DNA from: Massilia sp. Root335
GTDB taxonomy: Bacteria > Pseudomonadota > Gammaproteobacteria > Burkholderiales > Burkholderiaceae_D
DNA: 64,000 nucleotides
Assembly (NCBI RefSeq): GCF_001425685.1
Contig: NZ_LMCY01000033.1
Location: 230,478-294,477, forward strand
Direction: 5' to 3'
A program made the translations under genes and the position numbers. Shown piece after piece: positions 53,646-63,279 of the stretch (its first letter is position 1; each line of letters starts with the position of its first letter). A model generated the notes under the pieces. It made no database searches, was not told the DNA's origin, and worked only from the letters and a program-made list of their open reading frames with translations.

Positions 53646-56600
53646 TTACGCGAGGAGTTGTTTGATGGTCTGCTTGAGCTGGTTCACGCGCGCGGCCAGG
53701 TCCGGCATGTTCGATGTGATGCGCAGCTTGTCCTGGCCGGCCAGCTTGACGTGGCGGTTCTTCTGGATCAGCGTGATGATCTTGATCGGATCGATGGGCG
53801 GCTTTTCCATGAACTGCAGGCTGGCGCTTTCCGCGTGCGCGTCGATCTTGACGATGCCGACGGACTTGGCCGCGATGCGCAGGCGGTGCGTCTCGATCAG
53901 CGCCTTCACGGCGTCCGGGAGCTTGCCGAAGCGGTCGATCAGTTCTTCCTGCATGTCGTCGATGCGGCCCTGGTCCTCGCAGTTCGCGAGGCGTTTGTAG
54001 ATCGACAGGCGTTCGTGCACGTCGCCGCAGAAATCGGCCGGCAGCAGGGCGGGCACGTGCAGGTTGATTTCGGTCGTCGACGACAGCGGCGCGCTCATGT
54101 CCGGTTCGCGGCCGGCCTTGAGCGCCTTCACGGCTTCGTTCAGCATGTCGGAATACAGCTGGAAGCCGATCTCCAGCATCTCGCCCGACTGGTTCTCGCC
54201 CAGCACCTCGCCGGCGCCGCGGATTTCCAGGTCGTGCATGGCGAGGTAGAAGCCGCTGCCCAGTTCTTCCATCGCCTGGATGGCGTCGAGCCGGCGCTGC
54301 GCCTGTTTCGACAACCCGAGCACGTCGTTCACGAGCAGGTACGCATAGGCCTGGTGGTGCGAACGGCCGACGCGGCCGCGCAACTGGTGCAGCTGGGCGA
54401 GGCCGAACTTGTCGGCGCGGTGCATGATGATCGTGTTCGCCGTCGGCACGTCGATGCCGGTCTCGATGATCGTTGTGCACAGCAGGATGTTGTAGCGCTG
54501 GGCGACGAAATCGCGCATGACCTTTTCGAGGTCGCGCTCGTGCATCTGGCCGTGCGCGACGGCGATGCGCGCTTCCGGCAGCAGTTCGCGCAGCATGGCG
54601 AGGCGGTTCTCGATGGTCTCGACCTCGTTGTGCAGGAAGTAGATCTGGCCGCCCCGTTTCAGTTCGCGCAGGCAGGCTTCGCGGATCACGGAGCCGTCTT
54701 CGCCGCGCACGAACGTCTTGATCGCGAGGCGTTTCTGCGGCGCCGTCGCGATGACGGAAAAGTCGCGCAGGCCTTCCAGCGCCATGCCCAGGGTGCGCGG
54801 GATCGGCGTCGCGGTCAGCGTCAGCACGTCCACTTCGGCCCGCAACGCCTTCAGCGCTTCCTTCTGGCGCACGCCGAAGCGGTGTTCCTCGTCGATGATG
54901 ACGAGGCCTAAGCGCGTGAACTTCACGTCCGGCGACAGCAGCTTGTGGGTGCCGATCACGATGTCGACGGTGCCGTCGGCCATGCCCTTGATCGCGTTGT
55001 TGATCTCCTTGCCGGTGCGGAAGCGCGACAGCTCCGCGATGCGCACGGGCCAGTCGGCGAAGCGGTCGGAGAACGTCTGCGCGTGCTGCTCCGCGAGCAG
55101 GGTCGTCGGCGCGAGGATCGCGACCTGCTTGCCGCCCATGACGGCGATGAACGCGGCGCGCAGCGCGACTTCGGTCTTGCCGAAGCCGACGTCGCCGCAC
55201 ACGAGGCGGTCCATCGGCCGGCCCGACGTCATGTCCTGGATGACGGCGGCGATGGCCGCGCGCTGGTCCGGCGTCTCGTCGAAGCCGAAGCTCTGGGCGA
55301 AGTTTTCGTAGTCGCCGGCCGAATATTCGAACGAATGGCCCTGGCGCGCGGCGCGGCGGGCGTACAGGTTCAGCAGCTCGGCGGCCGTGTCGCGCACCTG
55401 TTCCGCCGCCTTGCGCTTGGCCTTGTCCCACTGGCCGGAGCCGAGCGTGTGCAGCGGCGCGTCTTCCGGCGAGGCGCCCGAATAGCGCGAGATCACGTGC
55501 AGTTGCGAGACCGGCACGTAGAGCTTCGACTCTTTTGCGTATTCGAGGTGCAGGAATTCCGTCTCGCCTTCGCCCAGGTCCATGCTCATCAGGCCCATGT
55601 AGCGGCCGATGCCGTGGTTGATGTGCACGACCGCGTCGCCGATCTTCAGCTCCGACAGGTCGCGCACCATCGATTCGACCTGCGACCCCGCTTCCTGTTT
55701 CTTCTTGCCGGCGCGGCGGCCGGAGCCGGCGTACAGCTCCGTCTCCGTGATGAACACGAGGCGACCGGCGCCTTCTTCCATCAGTTCGAAGCCGGCCTGC
55801 AGCGGCGCGACGCCCAGCACGACTTGCGCGGCCGTCGCGCGCAGGCCGTCGAAGCCCTCGACCGGCGCGAGGTCCAGCCTGTATTCGTTGAAGTACTGCT
55901 GCAGCGTCTCGCGCCGGCCAGCCGATTCCGCGCAGATCATCACGCGCTTGCCGGCCGCCTGCATCAGGTACGAGCGCAGGTTCGCGAGCGGATCGTCGAG
56001 GCGGCGGTTGACGGCGATGTCGGGGATCGCTGCGGACAGTTCCGATGCGCCCGCGCCCGCGTCACGCGCGATGGCCCAGCGGCCGTGCGGCTTGGCCCGC
56101 ACGAAGAAGTCCTCGGTGCCGAGGAAGATCTCCTTCGGCTCCAGGATCGGGCGGTCGCGGTCGGTCTTGAGGAATTTGTAGCGCGACTCCGTGTCGGTCC
56201 AGAAGCGCTGGATGGATGCCTCGATGTCGCCGACCAGGGCGAGCGATGCGTCGTCCGGGAGGTAGTCGAACAAGGTGGCCGTCTCGTCGAAGAACAGCGG
56301 CAGATAGTATTCGATGCCGGCCGACGCGATGCCGTTGCCGATGTCGCGGTAGATCGTCGAGCGCGACGGATCGCCTTCGAAGCGTTCGCGCCAGCGCCCG
56401 CGGAACGCGCTGCGCGCCTGTTCGTCCATCGGGAATTCGCGGCCCGGCAGCAGGCGCACTTCCTTGACGGGGTACAGCGAGCGCTGGGTGTCGGCGTCGA
56501 ACGTGCGGATCGTCTCGATCTCGTCGCCGAACAGGTCGAGGCGGTACGGCAGCGCGGAACCCATCGGGAACAGGTCGATCAGGCCGCCCCGCACGGAATA

Positions 56601-57095
56601 TTCGCCCGGCGACATCACCTGCGTGACGTGGGTATAGCCGGCGAGCGTCAGCTGGGCCTTGAGCTTCGCCTCGTCCAGGTGCTCGCCCTGGCGGAAGAAG
56701 AACGTGTACGCGGCGAGGAAGGACGGCGGCGCCAGGCGCACGAGCGCCGTCGTCGCCGGGACGACGAGCACGTCGCACTGGCCGTTGCGGATTTCGTGCA
56801 GGGTCGCCAGGCGCTCGGACACGAGGTCCTGGTGTGGCGAGAACGCGTCGTAGGGCAGCGTCTCCCAGTCGGGCAGCAGGTGGCACGACAGCTTGCCTTC
56901 GGCGAACCACGGGATTTCGTCGAGCAGGCGCTGGCCGTCGCTGGCGTTCGCGACGATCACGGTCAGCATCTGCTTCCTGGCTTTCAGCGCGAGGGCGGCG
57001 ACGGCGAGCGCATAGGCATCGGCCGAGCCATGCAGCTGGGGCAGGGCGAAACGGGTTCCGGGTTTGGGAAGGTGTCTGGTGAGGTCGAAGGGCAT
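53646..57095 (-). CDS. mfd: transcription-repair coupling factor Mfd
   Basis: 1149 residues, full length. The N-terminal UvrB-homology domains (about 1-340) are followed by the CarD-like RNA polymerase-interaction domain (LKIGDAVVHINHGIGRYMGL near 480) and the RecG-like translocase. The translocase has Walker A VCGDVGFGKTEVALRAAF, the DEEH box IIDEEHRFGV, TATPIPRTLGMAL and the TRG motif. A C-terminal TRCF domain closes the protein. It removes stalled RNA polymerase at lesions and recruits UvrA. Confidence 0.97.
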   Translation of the reverse strand: MPFDLTRHLPKPGTRFALPQLHGSADAYALAVAALALKARKQMLTVIVANASDGQRLLDEIPWFAEGKLSCHLLPDWETLPYDAFSPHQDLVSERLATLHEIRNGQCDVLVVPATTALVRLAPPSFLAAYTFFFRQGEHLDEAKLKAQLTLAGYTHVTQVMSPGEYSVRGGLIDLFPMGSALPYRLDLFGDEIETIRTFDADTQRSLYPVKEVRLLPGREFPMDEQARSAFRGRWRERFEGDPSRSTIYRDIGNGIASAGIEYYLPLFFDETATLFDYLPDDASLALVGDIEASIQRFWTDTESRYKFLKTDRDRPILEPKEIFLGTEDFFVRAKPHGRWAIARDAGAGASELSAAIPDIAVNRRLDDPLANLRSYLMQAAGKRVMICAESAGRRETLQQYFNEYRLDLAPVEGFDGLRATAAQVVLGVAPLQAGFELMEEGAGRLVFITETELYAGSGRRAGKKKQEAGSQVESMVRDLSELKIGDAVVHINHGIGRYMGLMSMDLGEGETEFLHLEYAKESKLYVPVSQLHVISRYSGASPEDAPLHTLGSGQWDKAKRKAAEQVRDTAAELLNLYARRAARQGHSFEYSAGDYENFAQSFGFDETPDQRAAIAAVIQDMTSGRPMDRLVCGDVGFGKTEVALRAAFIAVMGGKQVAILAPTTLLAEQHAQTFSDRFADWPVRIAELSRFRTGKEINNAIKGMADGTVDIVIGTHKLLSPDVKFTRLGLVIIDEEHRFGVRQKEALKALRAEVDVLTLTATPIPRTLGMALEGLRDFSVIATAPQKRLAIKTFVRGEDGSVIREACLRELKRGGQIYFLHNEVETIENRLAMLRELLPEARIAVAHGQMHERDLEKVMRDFVAQRYNILLCTTIIETGIDVPTANTIIMHRADKFGLAQLHQLRGRVGRSHHQAYAYLLVNDVLGLSKQAQRRLDAIQAMEELGSGFYLAMHDLEIRGAGEVLGENQSGEMLEIGFQLYSDMLNEAVKALKAGREPDMSAPLSSTTEINLHVPALLPADFCGDVHERLSIYKRLANCEDQGRIDDMQEELIDRFGKLPDAVKALIETHRLRIAAKSVGIVKIDAHAESASLQFMEKPPIDPIKIITLIQKNRHVKLAGQDKLRITSNMPDLAARVNQLKQTIKQLLA

Positions 57096-57133
57096 TGACG
57101 CGTGCTATTGTCGGGTCGTCAGGACGAGCAGCC

Positions 57134-57139
57134 ATTATA
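57134..57139 (-). promoter_or_regulatory. -10 box for mfd
   Basis: Minus-strand TATAAT (57139-57134), 38 nt before the mfd ATG. No good -35 is present. Just upstream, a CGGGCCG/CGGCCCG hairpin (57153-57174) may terminate the lipoprotein transcript that ends at 57187. Confidence 0.45.
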
Positions 57140-57186
57140 GACGAACAACGTCCGGGCCGCCCTGCGCCGGCCCGTCCGCGGCTGGC

Positions 57187-57486
57187 TCAGCGCACGCCGG
57201 TGCCCGACGTGTTGTCGCCCGAGTTGCCGGTGGCCGTCGCGCCCGAGGCGCTCATGCCCGACGAGGTGCCGGACGAACCGGAGGTCGCGGTGCCCGCCGG
57301 CATCGCGCCCGGGCCGCCGGCGCCTTGTACGCCTTCGCCGGCGCCGCCGCTGGAGGTCGCCCCCGACGCCGAGCTGCCGCGCATGCTGTCGCCTGCATTG
57401 CCGCCCGCATTGCCGCCCGTGGCGCTGCATGCCGCCAGGCCCAGGGCCATCAGGCCCCCGATCAGGATGCCTCGATACGTTTTCAT
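57187..57486 (-). CDS. 99-residue low-complexity lipoprotein (copy 1)
   Basis: 99 residues with a GGGAGCG site. The lipoprotein signal is ILIGGLMALGLAAC. The mature chain is nearly all Gly, Ser, Ala and Thr with some Asn and Met, and there are no other cysteines or aromatic residues. It shares length, signal peptide (MKxYxxxLIGGLMAxxLAAC) and composition with the gene at 57647, so the two are paralogues. Function is unknown; disordered surface or periplasmic filler proteins of this kind are often stress-induced. Confidence 0.75.
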   Translation of the reverse strand: MKTYRGILIGGLMALGLAACSATGGNAGGNAGDSMRGSSASGATSSGGAGEGVQGAGGPGAMPAGTATSGSSGTSSGMSASGATATGNSGDNTSGTGVR

Positions 57487-57607
57487 GATTCGCTCCCGTG
57501 ATTGAGCAACGCAAACATCATGCGGCGGAGCAGGGCGGTGCAGAATAGGATGGGTACGTGACGCCCTGTAGGATTGGGCGTACGGAGCGATGGTGCGGTG
57601 GGGCGAT

Positions 57608-57632
57608 CGTCCGGCCGCGGATGGGCCGGACG
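57608..57632 (-). terminator. hairpin after lipoprotein copy 2
   Basis: Perfect 9-bp stem (CGTCCGGCC / GGCCGGACG) with a 7-nt loop, 15 nt beyond the stop. There is no T tract, so it may be a stabilising stem rather than a terminator. Confidence 0.4.
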
Positions 57633-57646
57633 GACGGTGGAAGCGA

Positions 57647-57946
57647 TCAGTGGCCGTTGGTGCCCTGGGTGTTGGTGCCCTGGCCGGTGGCGTCCGAGTT
57701 GCCGGCGCCGCCGGCGGAGGTCGTGGGCGGGAGGGAATTCGCCGTGCCCGCCGCGCCGGTGACCGGCGTCCCCATCGTGGCGGAATCGGTCGTGCCGGTG
57801 GCGCTCGAGCCGGCGCTGCTGGACGTGGCGCCCGCCGACGAGCTGCCGGTCGCGTCGCTGCTGGTCCCGTTGGTGGCGGTCGAGCTGCATGCGGCCAGGC
57901 TCATGGCCATCAGGCCGCCGATCAGAAGGGCTTGGTACTTTTTCAT
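57647..57946 (-). CDS. 99-residue low-complexity lipoprotein (copy 2)
   Basis: 99 residues with AGGAG before the ATG. The signal is LLIGGLMAMSLAAC. The mature part is Ser/Thr/Gly/Ala-rich with repeats such as SSSAGATSSSAGSSATG. It is a paralogue of the gene 160 bp downstream, with the same length and a near-identical signal, but the mature regions have diverged. Each gene keeps its own ribosome site and a following hairpin. Confidence 0.75.
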   Translation of the reverse strand: MKKYQALLIGGLMAMSLAACSSTATNGTSSDATGSSSAGATSSSAGSSATGTTDSATMGTPVTGAAGTANSLPPTTSAGGAGNSDATGQGTNTQGTNGH

Positions 57947-58080
57947 CGTTCACTCCTGTTGTAAAAGTGACGCCATCATGGCGGCACACATGCCTGCACG
58001 AAATAGGATCAGCCCGTACAGACATGTAGGACTGGACGCACGATCTCTTTGTTTTGTGGCAATGCGCTTGCCAGGGCGCC

Positions 58081-58110
58081 AACGAAAACGGGCCGCACGC
58101 GGCGGCCCGT
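58081..58110 (-). terminator. rho-independent terminator of mrcA
   Basis: On the minus strand ACGGGCCGC, loop CGCGT and GCGGCCCGT are followed by TTTCGTT (plus-strand A run at 58085-58088). It lies 20 nt beyond the stop. Confidence 0.8.
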
Positions 58111-58129
58111 CGGGGTGGTCGTCGACCGC

Positions 58130-60565
58130 TCAGAACAGCGTGTTCGACGGCTGCTGCCGCTGCGGCTGCGGTTGTGGTTGAGGCTGCGGTTGCGCCGGCG
58201 CCGTGCCCGGCGCGCCGGGCGTGACCGGCGTGACCAGCGGCCCGCCCTCGACCGGCTGCACGGCGTTCGGGTCCGGAGCCTGGTCGAGGTCGATGCCGCC
58301 CAGCGCAGGCGTCTCGGCAAACTCGGCGTAGACCCAGTCGTCGTTCTCGCGCACGACGCCGTCCGGCGCCAGGCGCTCTTCCTGCGGCGGCTTCTTGGCA
58401 AGCGCCACGCGCATGTAGTCGATCCAGATCGGCAGCGCGACGGTGGCGCCGAATTCGCGCCCGCCCAGCGATTTCGGATCGTCGTAGCCCATCCAGGCGA
58501 CGGCGACCACGTTGCCGCCATAGCCCGAGAACCACCCGTCCATCGCATCGCTCGTCGTGCCGGTCTTGCCGGCGATGTCCGTGCGGCCGAGCGCCTTCGT
58601 CGCTTCCGCGCCGGTGCCGTAGCGGGTCACGTCGCGCAGCATGCTGTCGGTGATGAAGGCGTTGCGCGGATCGAGGACGCGCTGCTCGTCGGTGTGCTCG
58701 GCCGGCGGTTTGGTCTGCTGGATGATCTTGCCGTCGGCGTCCTCGATGCGGGCGATCAGGTAGGGCTGCACGCGGTAGCCGCCGTTCGCGAACACGGCGT
58801 ACGCGCCGGCCATCTGCAGCGGCGTCGCGGCGCCCGTGCCCAGCGCCAGCGTGTAGTTCTGCGGCTGGCGCGCCAGGTCGAAGCCGAACTTGCCGACGAA
58901 TTCATGCGCATACGGCACCGTGATCGCGCGCAGCAGGCGCACGGACGGCACGTTCTTCGATTCGGCCAGCGCGCGGCGCATCGTGATCGGGCCGTCGTAC
59001 TTGTTGTCGTCGTTCTGCGGCGACCATGTCCTGCCGGCGTCCTCGCCCGGCATGTCGAGCGGCGCGTCGAGGATGAGCGTGCCCGGCGAATAGCCCTTGT
59101 CGACGGCGGCCGAGTAGATGAACGGCTTCATGCCGGAGCCGGGCTGGCGCCAGGCCTGCGTCACGTGGTTGAATTTCTGGAAGTTGTAGTCGAAGCCGCC
59201 GACCATCGCGTGGTAGGCGCCGGTATCGGCGTCGATGGCGACGAACGCGGCCGCCACCTGCGGCACCTGCGTCACGCTCCAGTTGCCCTTCGCATCCTTG
59301 GCCACGCGGATGATGGCGCCGGGCGTGAGGCGCATGCTCGCCTTCGCGCCGGACGACAGGCCGGCCTGGGCGAATTTCAGGCCCGCGCCGGTGAGGTCGA
59401 CCATGTCGCCGTCGACCGTCTCCACACGCACCGTCTTGCTCGTCGCCGACAGCACGACGGCCGGGATCAGGCCTTCGCTGACGGGACGCTTGCCGAGGGC
59501 GTCGTTGATCGCGTCCTCGCGTTCCGCCGGGTCGGACGGCAGGTCCATGCGGTCTTCCGGACCGCGCCAGCCGTGGCGCTGGTCGTAGGTCAGCACGTTG
59601 CGCCGGACCGACGCGTAGGCGGCGTCCTGCTCGGGTTTCAGGATCGTCGTGTAGACCCGGATGCCCTTCGTGTACGCGTCTTCCTTGAACTGGTTGTACA
59701 CGGCCTGGCGCGCCAGTTCGGCCACGTATTCCGCGTGCGTGCCGAAGTCCTGCACGCCGCGCTGGTTGACGCGCAGCGGCTCGGCCAGCGCTTTCTGGTA
59801 CTGCTCTTCCGTGATGTAGTTCAGCGCGCGCATGCGGCCCAGCACGGCGTGCTGGCGCTCGCGTGCCCGCTTCGGATTCGCGACCGGATTATGGCGCGCC
59901 GGGTTCTGCGGCAGGCCCGCCAGCATCGCCATCTCGGCGACCGAGAGCTGGTCCAGCGTCTTGTTGAAATAGATCCGCGCGGCGCTCGAGAAGCCGTAGG
60001 CGCGCTGTCCCAGGTAGATCTGGTTCATGTACAGCTCGAGGATCTCGTCCTTCGACAGCGCGGCCTCGATCTTGTACGCGAGCGCGATCTCGTTGATCTT
60101 GCGCGACAGGCGCTTTTCGCGCGACAGGAAGAAGTTGCGCGCCACCTGCATCGTGATCGTGGACGCGCCGCCGGAGCCGAAGCCGCCGCGCAGGTTCGAC
60201 CCGACGGCGCCCATCGCGCGCTTCCAGTCGATGGCGCCGTGCTCGTAGAAGCGGGCGTCCTCGATGGCGAGCAGCGATTTCTTCATCAGGTCGGGGATCT
60301 TCTTGATCGGGACGAAATCGCGATGCTCTTCGCCGAACTCGCCGATGAGGACGTTGTCTGCCGTGTAGACGCGCAGCGGGATCTTGGGCCGGTAGTCGGT
60401 GACGGCATCCAGCGCCGGCACGTTGGGCAGGACGCGGAACACGATGTAACCGCCGACGCCGGCGATGAACAGGACGATGACGGCGGCCAGGATGGCCAGT
60501 GCCGGAATCAGGAAGCCGCGCTGGCGGAGGGCGCGCGGCGTTGCCGGCTTGCGGGTATTTGTCAA
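58130..60565 (-). CDS. mrcA: penicillin-binding protein 1A
   Basis: 811 residues, starting at a TTG (60565) with GAGAG upstream; no ATG exists near the N-terminus. A cytoplasmic tail and membrane helix (FLIPALAILAAVIVLFIAGVG) are followed by the glycosyltransferase domain: EDARFYEHGAID with the catalytic Glu, and STITMQVARNFFLSREK. An OB-like domain follows, then the transpeptidase with active-site SGMK (PGSGMKPF), SKN and KTGTT. The end is a Pro/Gln repeat (PAQPQPQPQPQPQ) that is probably disordered. It polymerises and cross-links peptidoglycan. A TATAAT palindrome lies about 65 bp upstream. Confidence 0.96.
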   Translation of the reverse strand: MTNTRKPATPRALRQRGFLIPALAILAAVIVLFIAGVGGYIVFRVLPNVPALDAVTDYRPKIPLRVYTADNVLIGEFGEEHRDFVPIKKIPDLMKKSLLAIEDARFYEHGAIDWKRAMGAVGSNLRGGFGSGGASTITMQVARNFFLSREKRLSRKINEIALAYKIEAALSKDEILELYMNQIYLGQRAYGFSSAARIYFNKTLDQLSVAEMAMLAGLPQNPARHNPVANPKRARERQHAVLGRMRALNYITEEQYQKALAEPLRVNQRGVQDFGTHAEYVAELARQAVYNQFKEDAYTKGIRVYTTILKPEQDAAYASVRRNVLTYDQRHGWRGPEDRMDLPSDPAEREDAINDALGKRPVSEGLIPAVVLSATSKTVRVETVDGDMVDLTGAGLKFAQAGLSSGAKASMRLTPGAIIRVAKDAKGNWSVTQVPQVAAAFVAIDADTGAYHAMVGGFDYNFQKFNHVTQAWRQPGSGMKPFIYSAAVDKGYSPGTLILDAPLDMPGEDAGRTWSPQNDDNKYDGPITMRRALAESKNVPSVRLLRAITVPYAHEFVGKFGFDLARQPQNYTLALGTGAATPLQMAGAYAVFANGGYRVQPYLIARIEDADGKIIQQTKPPAEHTDEQRVLDPRNAFITDSMLRDVTRYGTGAEATKALGRTDIAGKTGTTSDAMDGWFSGYGGNVVAVAWMGYDDPKSLGGREFGATVALPIWIDYMRVALAKKPPQEERLAPDGVVRENDDWVYAEFAETPALGGIDLDQAPDPNAVQPVEGGPLVTPVTPGAPGTAPAQPQPQPQPQPQRQQPSNTLF

Positions 60566-60630
60566 AACAGAACTCTCTTGATGCGGGTCGAAAACCCGTT
60601 GGGAGACCGTAACTACGGGCGATGTGCGAA

Positions 60631-60638
60631 ATTATAAT
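60631..60638. promoter_or_regulatory. palindromic -10 box in the mrcA/OPT divergent region
   Basis: ATTATAAT is its own reverse complement, so it contains TATAAT on both strands. It lies 66 nt from the mrcA start and 108 nt from the OPT start. Neither side has a good -35 sequence. Confidence 0.35.
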
Positions 60639-60745
60639 CCGCTTTTCTTCCACTACGGCATGTGCGATAGTCACGCTTTCAGGGCCCGTCCGGCGATCCC
60701 GACGGTCCTGTTCGTCAATACCCACGCCTGAAGGAAACCCCTCCC

Positions 60746-63001
60746 ATGCCTTATGACCCCAGCCCGCCGGCCGTCAAGCCGTATATTCCGGCGTCCAGCA
60801 CGCTGCCGGAGCTGACGTGGCGCGCCCTGATCATGGGCACCGTGCTCGGGATGATCTTCGGCGCCTCCTCGCTGTACCTCGTGCTCAAGGTCGGCCTGAC
60901 CGTCAGCGCGTCGATTCCCGTCGCCGTCATCGCGATCACGCTGTTCGGCCTCGCCAGGAAGGCGGGCGGGCGCGAGGCGACGATCCTGGAGAACAGTATC
61001 ACGCAGACGGCCGGTTCGGCCGGCGAATCGCTCGCGTTCGGCCTCGGCGTCACCATGCCCGCGATCATGATCCTCGGCTTCGACCTGGAGATCTCGCGCG
61101 TGATGCTCGTCGGCGTGCTGGGCGGGCTGCTGGGCATCCTCATGATGATCCCGATGCGCCGCACGATGATCGTCGACCAGCACCGCGAACTGAAATACCC
61201 GGAAGGCACGGCCTGCGCCGAAGTGCTGAAGGCGGCGGCGACGGAATCGTCGCGCGAGGCCGCCGGCGAAGTGCGCGCCGCCGGTTCGGACGAGGCGAAG
61301 GAAGCGCGCCAGCGCGCCTTCATCATCTTCGGCGGCTTCGGCCTGGGCCTGTTGTACAAGGTGCTCAACATCTCGCTCAAGCTGTGGAAGGACACGGTGA
61401 ACTTCGTGTTCGACGCGCCGCTGAAAGGCGGTTCGGCCGGCGCCGAGATCTCGCCGGAGCTGCTGGGCGTGGGCTACATCATCGGGCCGCGCATCGCGAT
61501 GATCATGGCGGGCGGCGGCGTGCTGTCGTACCTGCTGCTGATCCCGATGATCAAATTCTTCGGCGACGCGCTGACGGTGCCGGTGGCGCCGGGCACGATG
61601 CTGATCCGCGACATGAGCCCGGACGACGTCCGCAGCGCCTACGTGCTGTACATCGGCGCGGGCGCCGTCGCGGCCGGCGGCCTGATTTCGCTCGTGCGTT
61701 CGCTGCCGACGATCTGGAACGGCCTGAAAGGCGGGCTGGCCGGCATCGGCAAAGGCTCGACCGCGGACCTGTCGCTGCGCACCGAGCAGGATATGCCGCT
61801 GAAATGGGTGGTCATCGGCTGCCTGGGCATCATCGCCGCGATCACGTTCGCGACGCCGCTGCACATGAATTTGCTGGGCGCGCTGCTGATCCTCGTATTC
61901 GGATTTCTCTTTTCGACCGTCTCGTCGCGCCTGACGGGCGAGGTGGGTTCGTCGTCGAACCCGATCTCCGGCATGGCCGTGGCGACGCTGCTGTTCACGT
62001 GCCTGATCTTCCTCCTGATGGGCTGGACGGGCGGGCGCTACTACGTGACCGCGCTGTCCGTCGGCGCCATCGTCTGCATCGCGGCCAGCAACGCGGGGAC
62101 GACGTCGCAGGACCTCAAGACGGGCTTCCTCGTCGGCTCGACGCCCAGGCTGCAGCAATACGCGATCCTCGCGGGCGCGCTCGCGTCGGCGCTGATCCTG
62201 GGGCCGATCCTGTTGAAACTGAACGACGCGGGCACCGTGTACGTGCCGGCCGCGCAGGTGGCGCCGCACGTGACGACGGACGCCTCCCGGTTGACGGACA
62301 CGATGCAGCTGCAAGGCCCGCAGGCGGCCACCGACCACGCGACCTACAAAGTCTGGCAGAAGACGGACACGCACGGCGGCCCCGCCGGCAAATACCTCGT
62401 GCGCGCGGACGGCACGCTCGCGTACCTCGTCGACCCGGGCATCAACGGCCAGTACCACACGCGCCCGGACGGTTCCGAGGTCAAGAAATTCGATGCGCCC
62501 AAGGCCGTGCTGATGTCGTACATCATCAAGGGCATCCTCGACCACCAGCTGCCGTGGACCCTGGTGCTGTTCGGCGTGATGGTCGCCGTGGTGCTGGAGA
62601 TGTCGGGCGTGGCGTCGCTCGCGTTCACGGTGGGCGTGTACCTGCCGCTCGTGTCGACCTTGCCGATCGCGGTCGGCGGCATCATCCGCTGGCTCGTCGA
62701 CCGCCGCAACAACACGCTGCCGCAATACACGGGCCTGTCCGGGGACGAGCTGCAGGCCGCGGGCGACCGCAGCTCGGGCACGCTGCTGGCCTCCGGCTAC
62801 ATCGCCGGCGGCGCGCTGGCGGGCATCATCATCGCCATCACGGCCGGGGTGATGACGGATTTCGACAATACGATGAACAAGTGGGCGGAAGCGGCGAATC
62901 CGTTCTTCGCCGGCGCGAGTTCGGACCTGCTGTCGATCCTGCCGTATGCGGCGATCTGCGTGCTGCTGTACGTGGTCGGGCGCGAGAAGGCCGCGAAATG
63001 A
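60746..63001 (+). CDS. OPT family oligopeptide/metal-chelate transporter
   Basis: 751 residues with 14-16 hydrophobic segments and AAGGA upstream of the ATG. Typical bacterial OPT sequences are present: SSTLPELTWRALIMGTVLG at the start, GLTVSASIPVAVIAI, NSITQTAGSAGES, RELKYPEGTACAEVLKA, SSNPISGMAVATL and DLKTGFLVGSTP. A soluble loop of about 90 residues (about 490-585) interrupts the second half. The family takes up small peptides or iron-siderophore-like chelates. The substrate is not predictable. Confidence 0.94.
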   Translation: MPYDPSPPAVKPYIPASSTLPELTWRALIMGTVLGMIFGASSLYLVLKVGLTVSASIPVAVIAITLFGLARKAGGREATILENSITQTAGSAGESLAFGLGVTMPAIMILGFDLEISRVMLVGVLGGLLGILMMIPMRRTMIVDQHRELKYPEGTACAEVLKAAATESSREAAGEVRAAGSDEAKEARQRAFIIFGGFGLGLLYKVLNISLKLWKDTVNFVFDAPLKGGSAGAEISPELLGVGYIIGPRIAMIMAGGGVLSYLLLIPMIKFFGDALTVPVAPGTMLIRDMSPDDVRSAYVLYIGAGAVAAGGLISLVRSLPTIWNGLKGGLAGIGKGSTADLSLRTEQDMPLKWVVIGCLGIIAAITFATPLHMNLLGALLILVFGFLFSTVSSRLTGEVGSSSNPISGMAVATLLFTCLIFLLMGWTGGRYYVTALSVGAIVCIAASNAGTTSQDLKTGFLVGSTPRLQQYAILAGALASALILGPILLKLNDAGTVYVPAAQVAPHVTTDASRLTDTMQLQGPQAATDHATYKVWQKTDTHGGPAGKYLVRADGTLAYLVDPGINGQYHTRPDGSEVKKFDAPKAVLMSYIIKGILDHQLPWTLVLFGVMVAVVLEMSGVASLAFTVGVYLPLVSTLPIAVGGIIRWLVDRRNNTLPQYTGLSGDELQAAGDRSSGTLLASGYIAGGALAGIIIAITAGVMTDFDNTMNKWAEAANPFFAGASSDLLSILPYAAICVLLYVVGREKAAK

Positions 63002-63033
63002 CGGCGTGATCGCGGGCGCGGAGCACTCACCGC

Positions 63034-63279
63034 ATTGGTGGGCTCGGGGAGCCCACCCTACGAACGCGATGTTCACGTAGGGTGGGCACCCGGTGCCCAC
63101 GACACGCATGAACGGCCGCATCATGTGTCGAGCGTCGCGCGCATCGCCTCCGATCCAATGGTGGGTTCGGGGAGCCCACCGTACGAACGCAATGTTCACG
63201 TAGGGTGGGCACCCCGTGCCCACCGAACGCACGCCCGCCCACGTCACGTGTCGAGTGTCGCGCGCATCGCCGCCATCTC
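63034..63279. repeat. 123-bp tandem duplication including the 3' tip of the LysR gene
   Basis: 63034-63156 and 63157-63279 align with a constant offset of 123 bp. Each copy has a GGTGGGCTCGGGGAGCCCACC-like palindrome, a TAGGGTGGGCACC element, and a segment that on the minus strand reads MRATLDT-stop, the last seven codons of the LysR gene. The right copy is the real gene end; the left copy is a non-coding duplicate. Confidence 0.85.
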
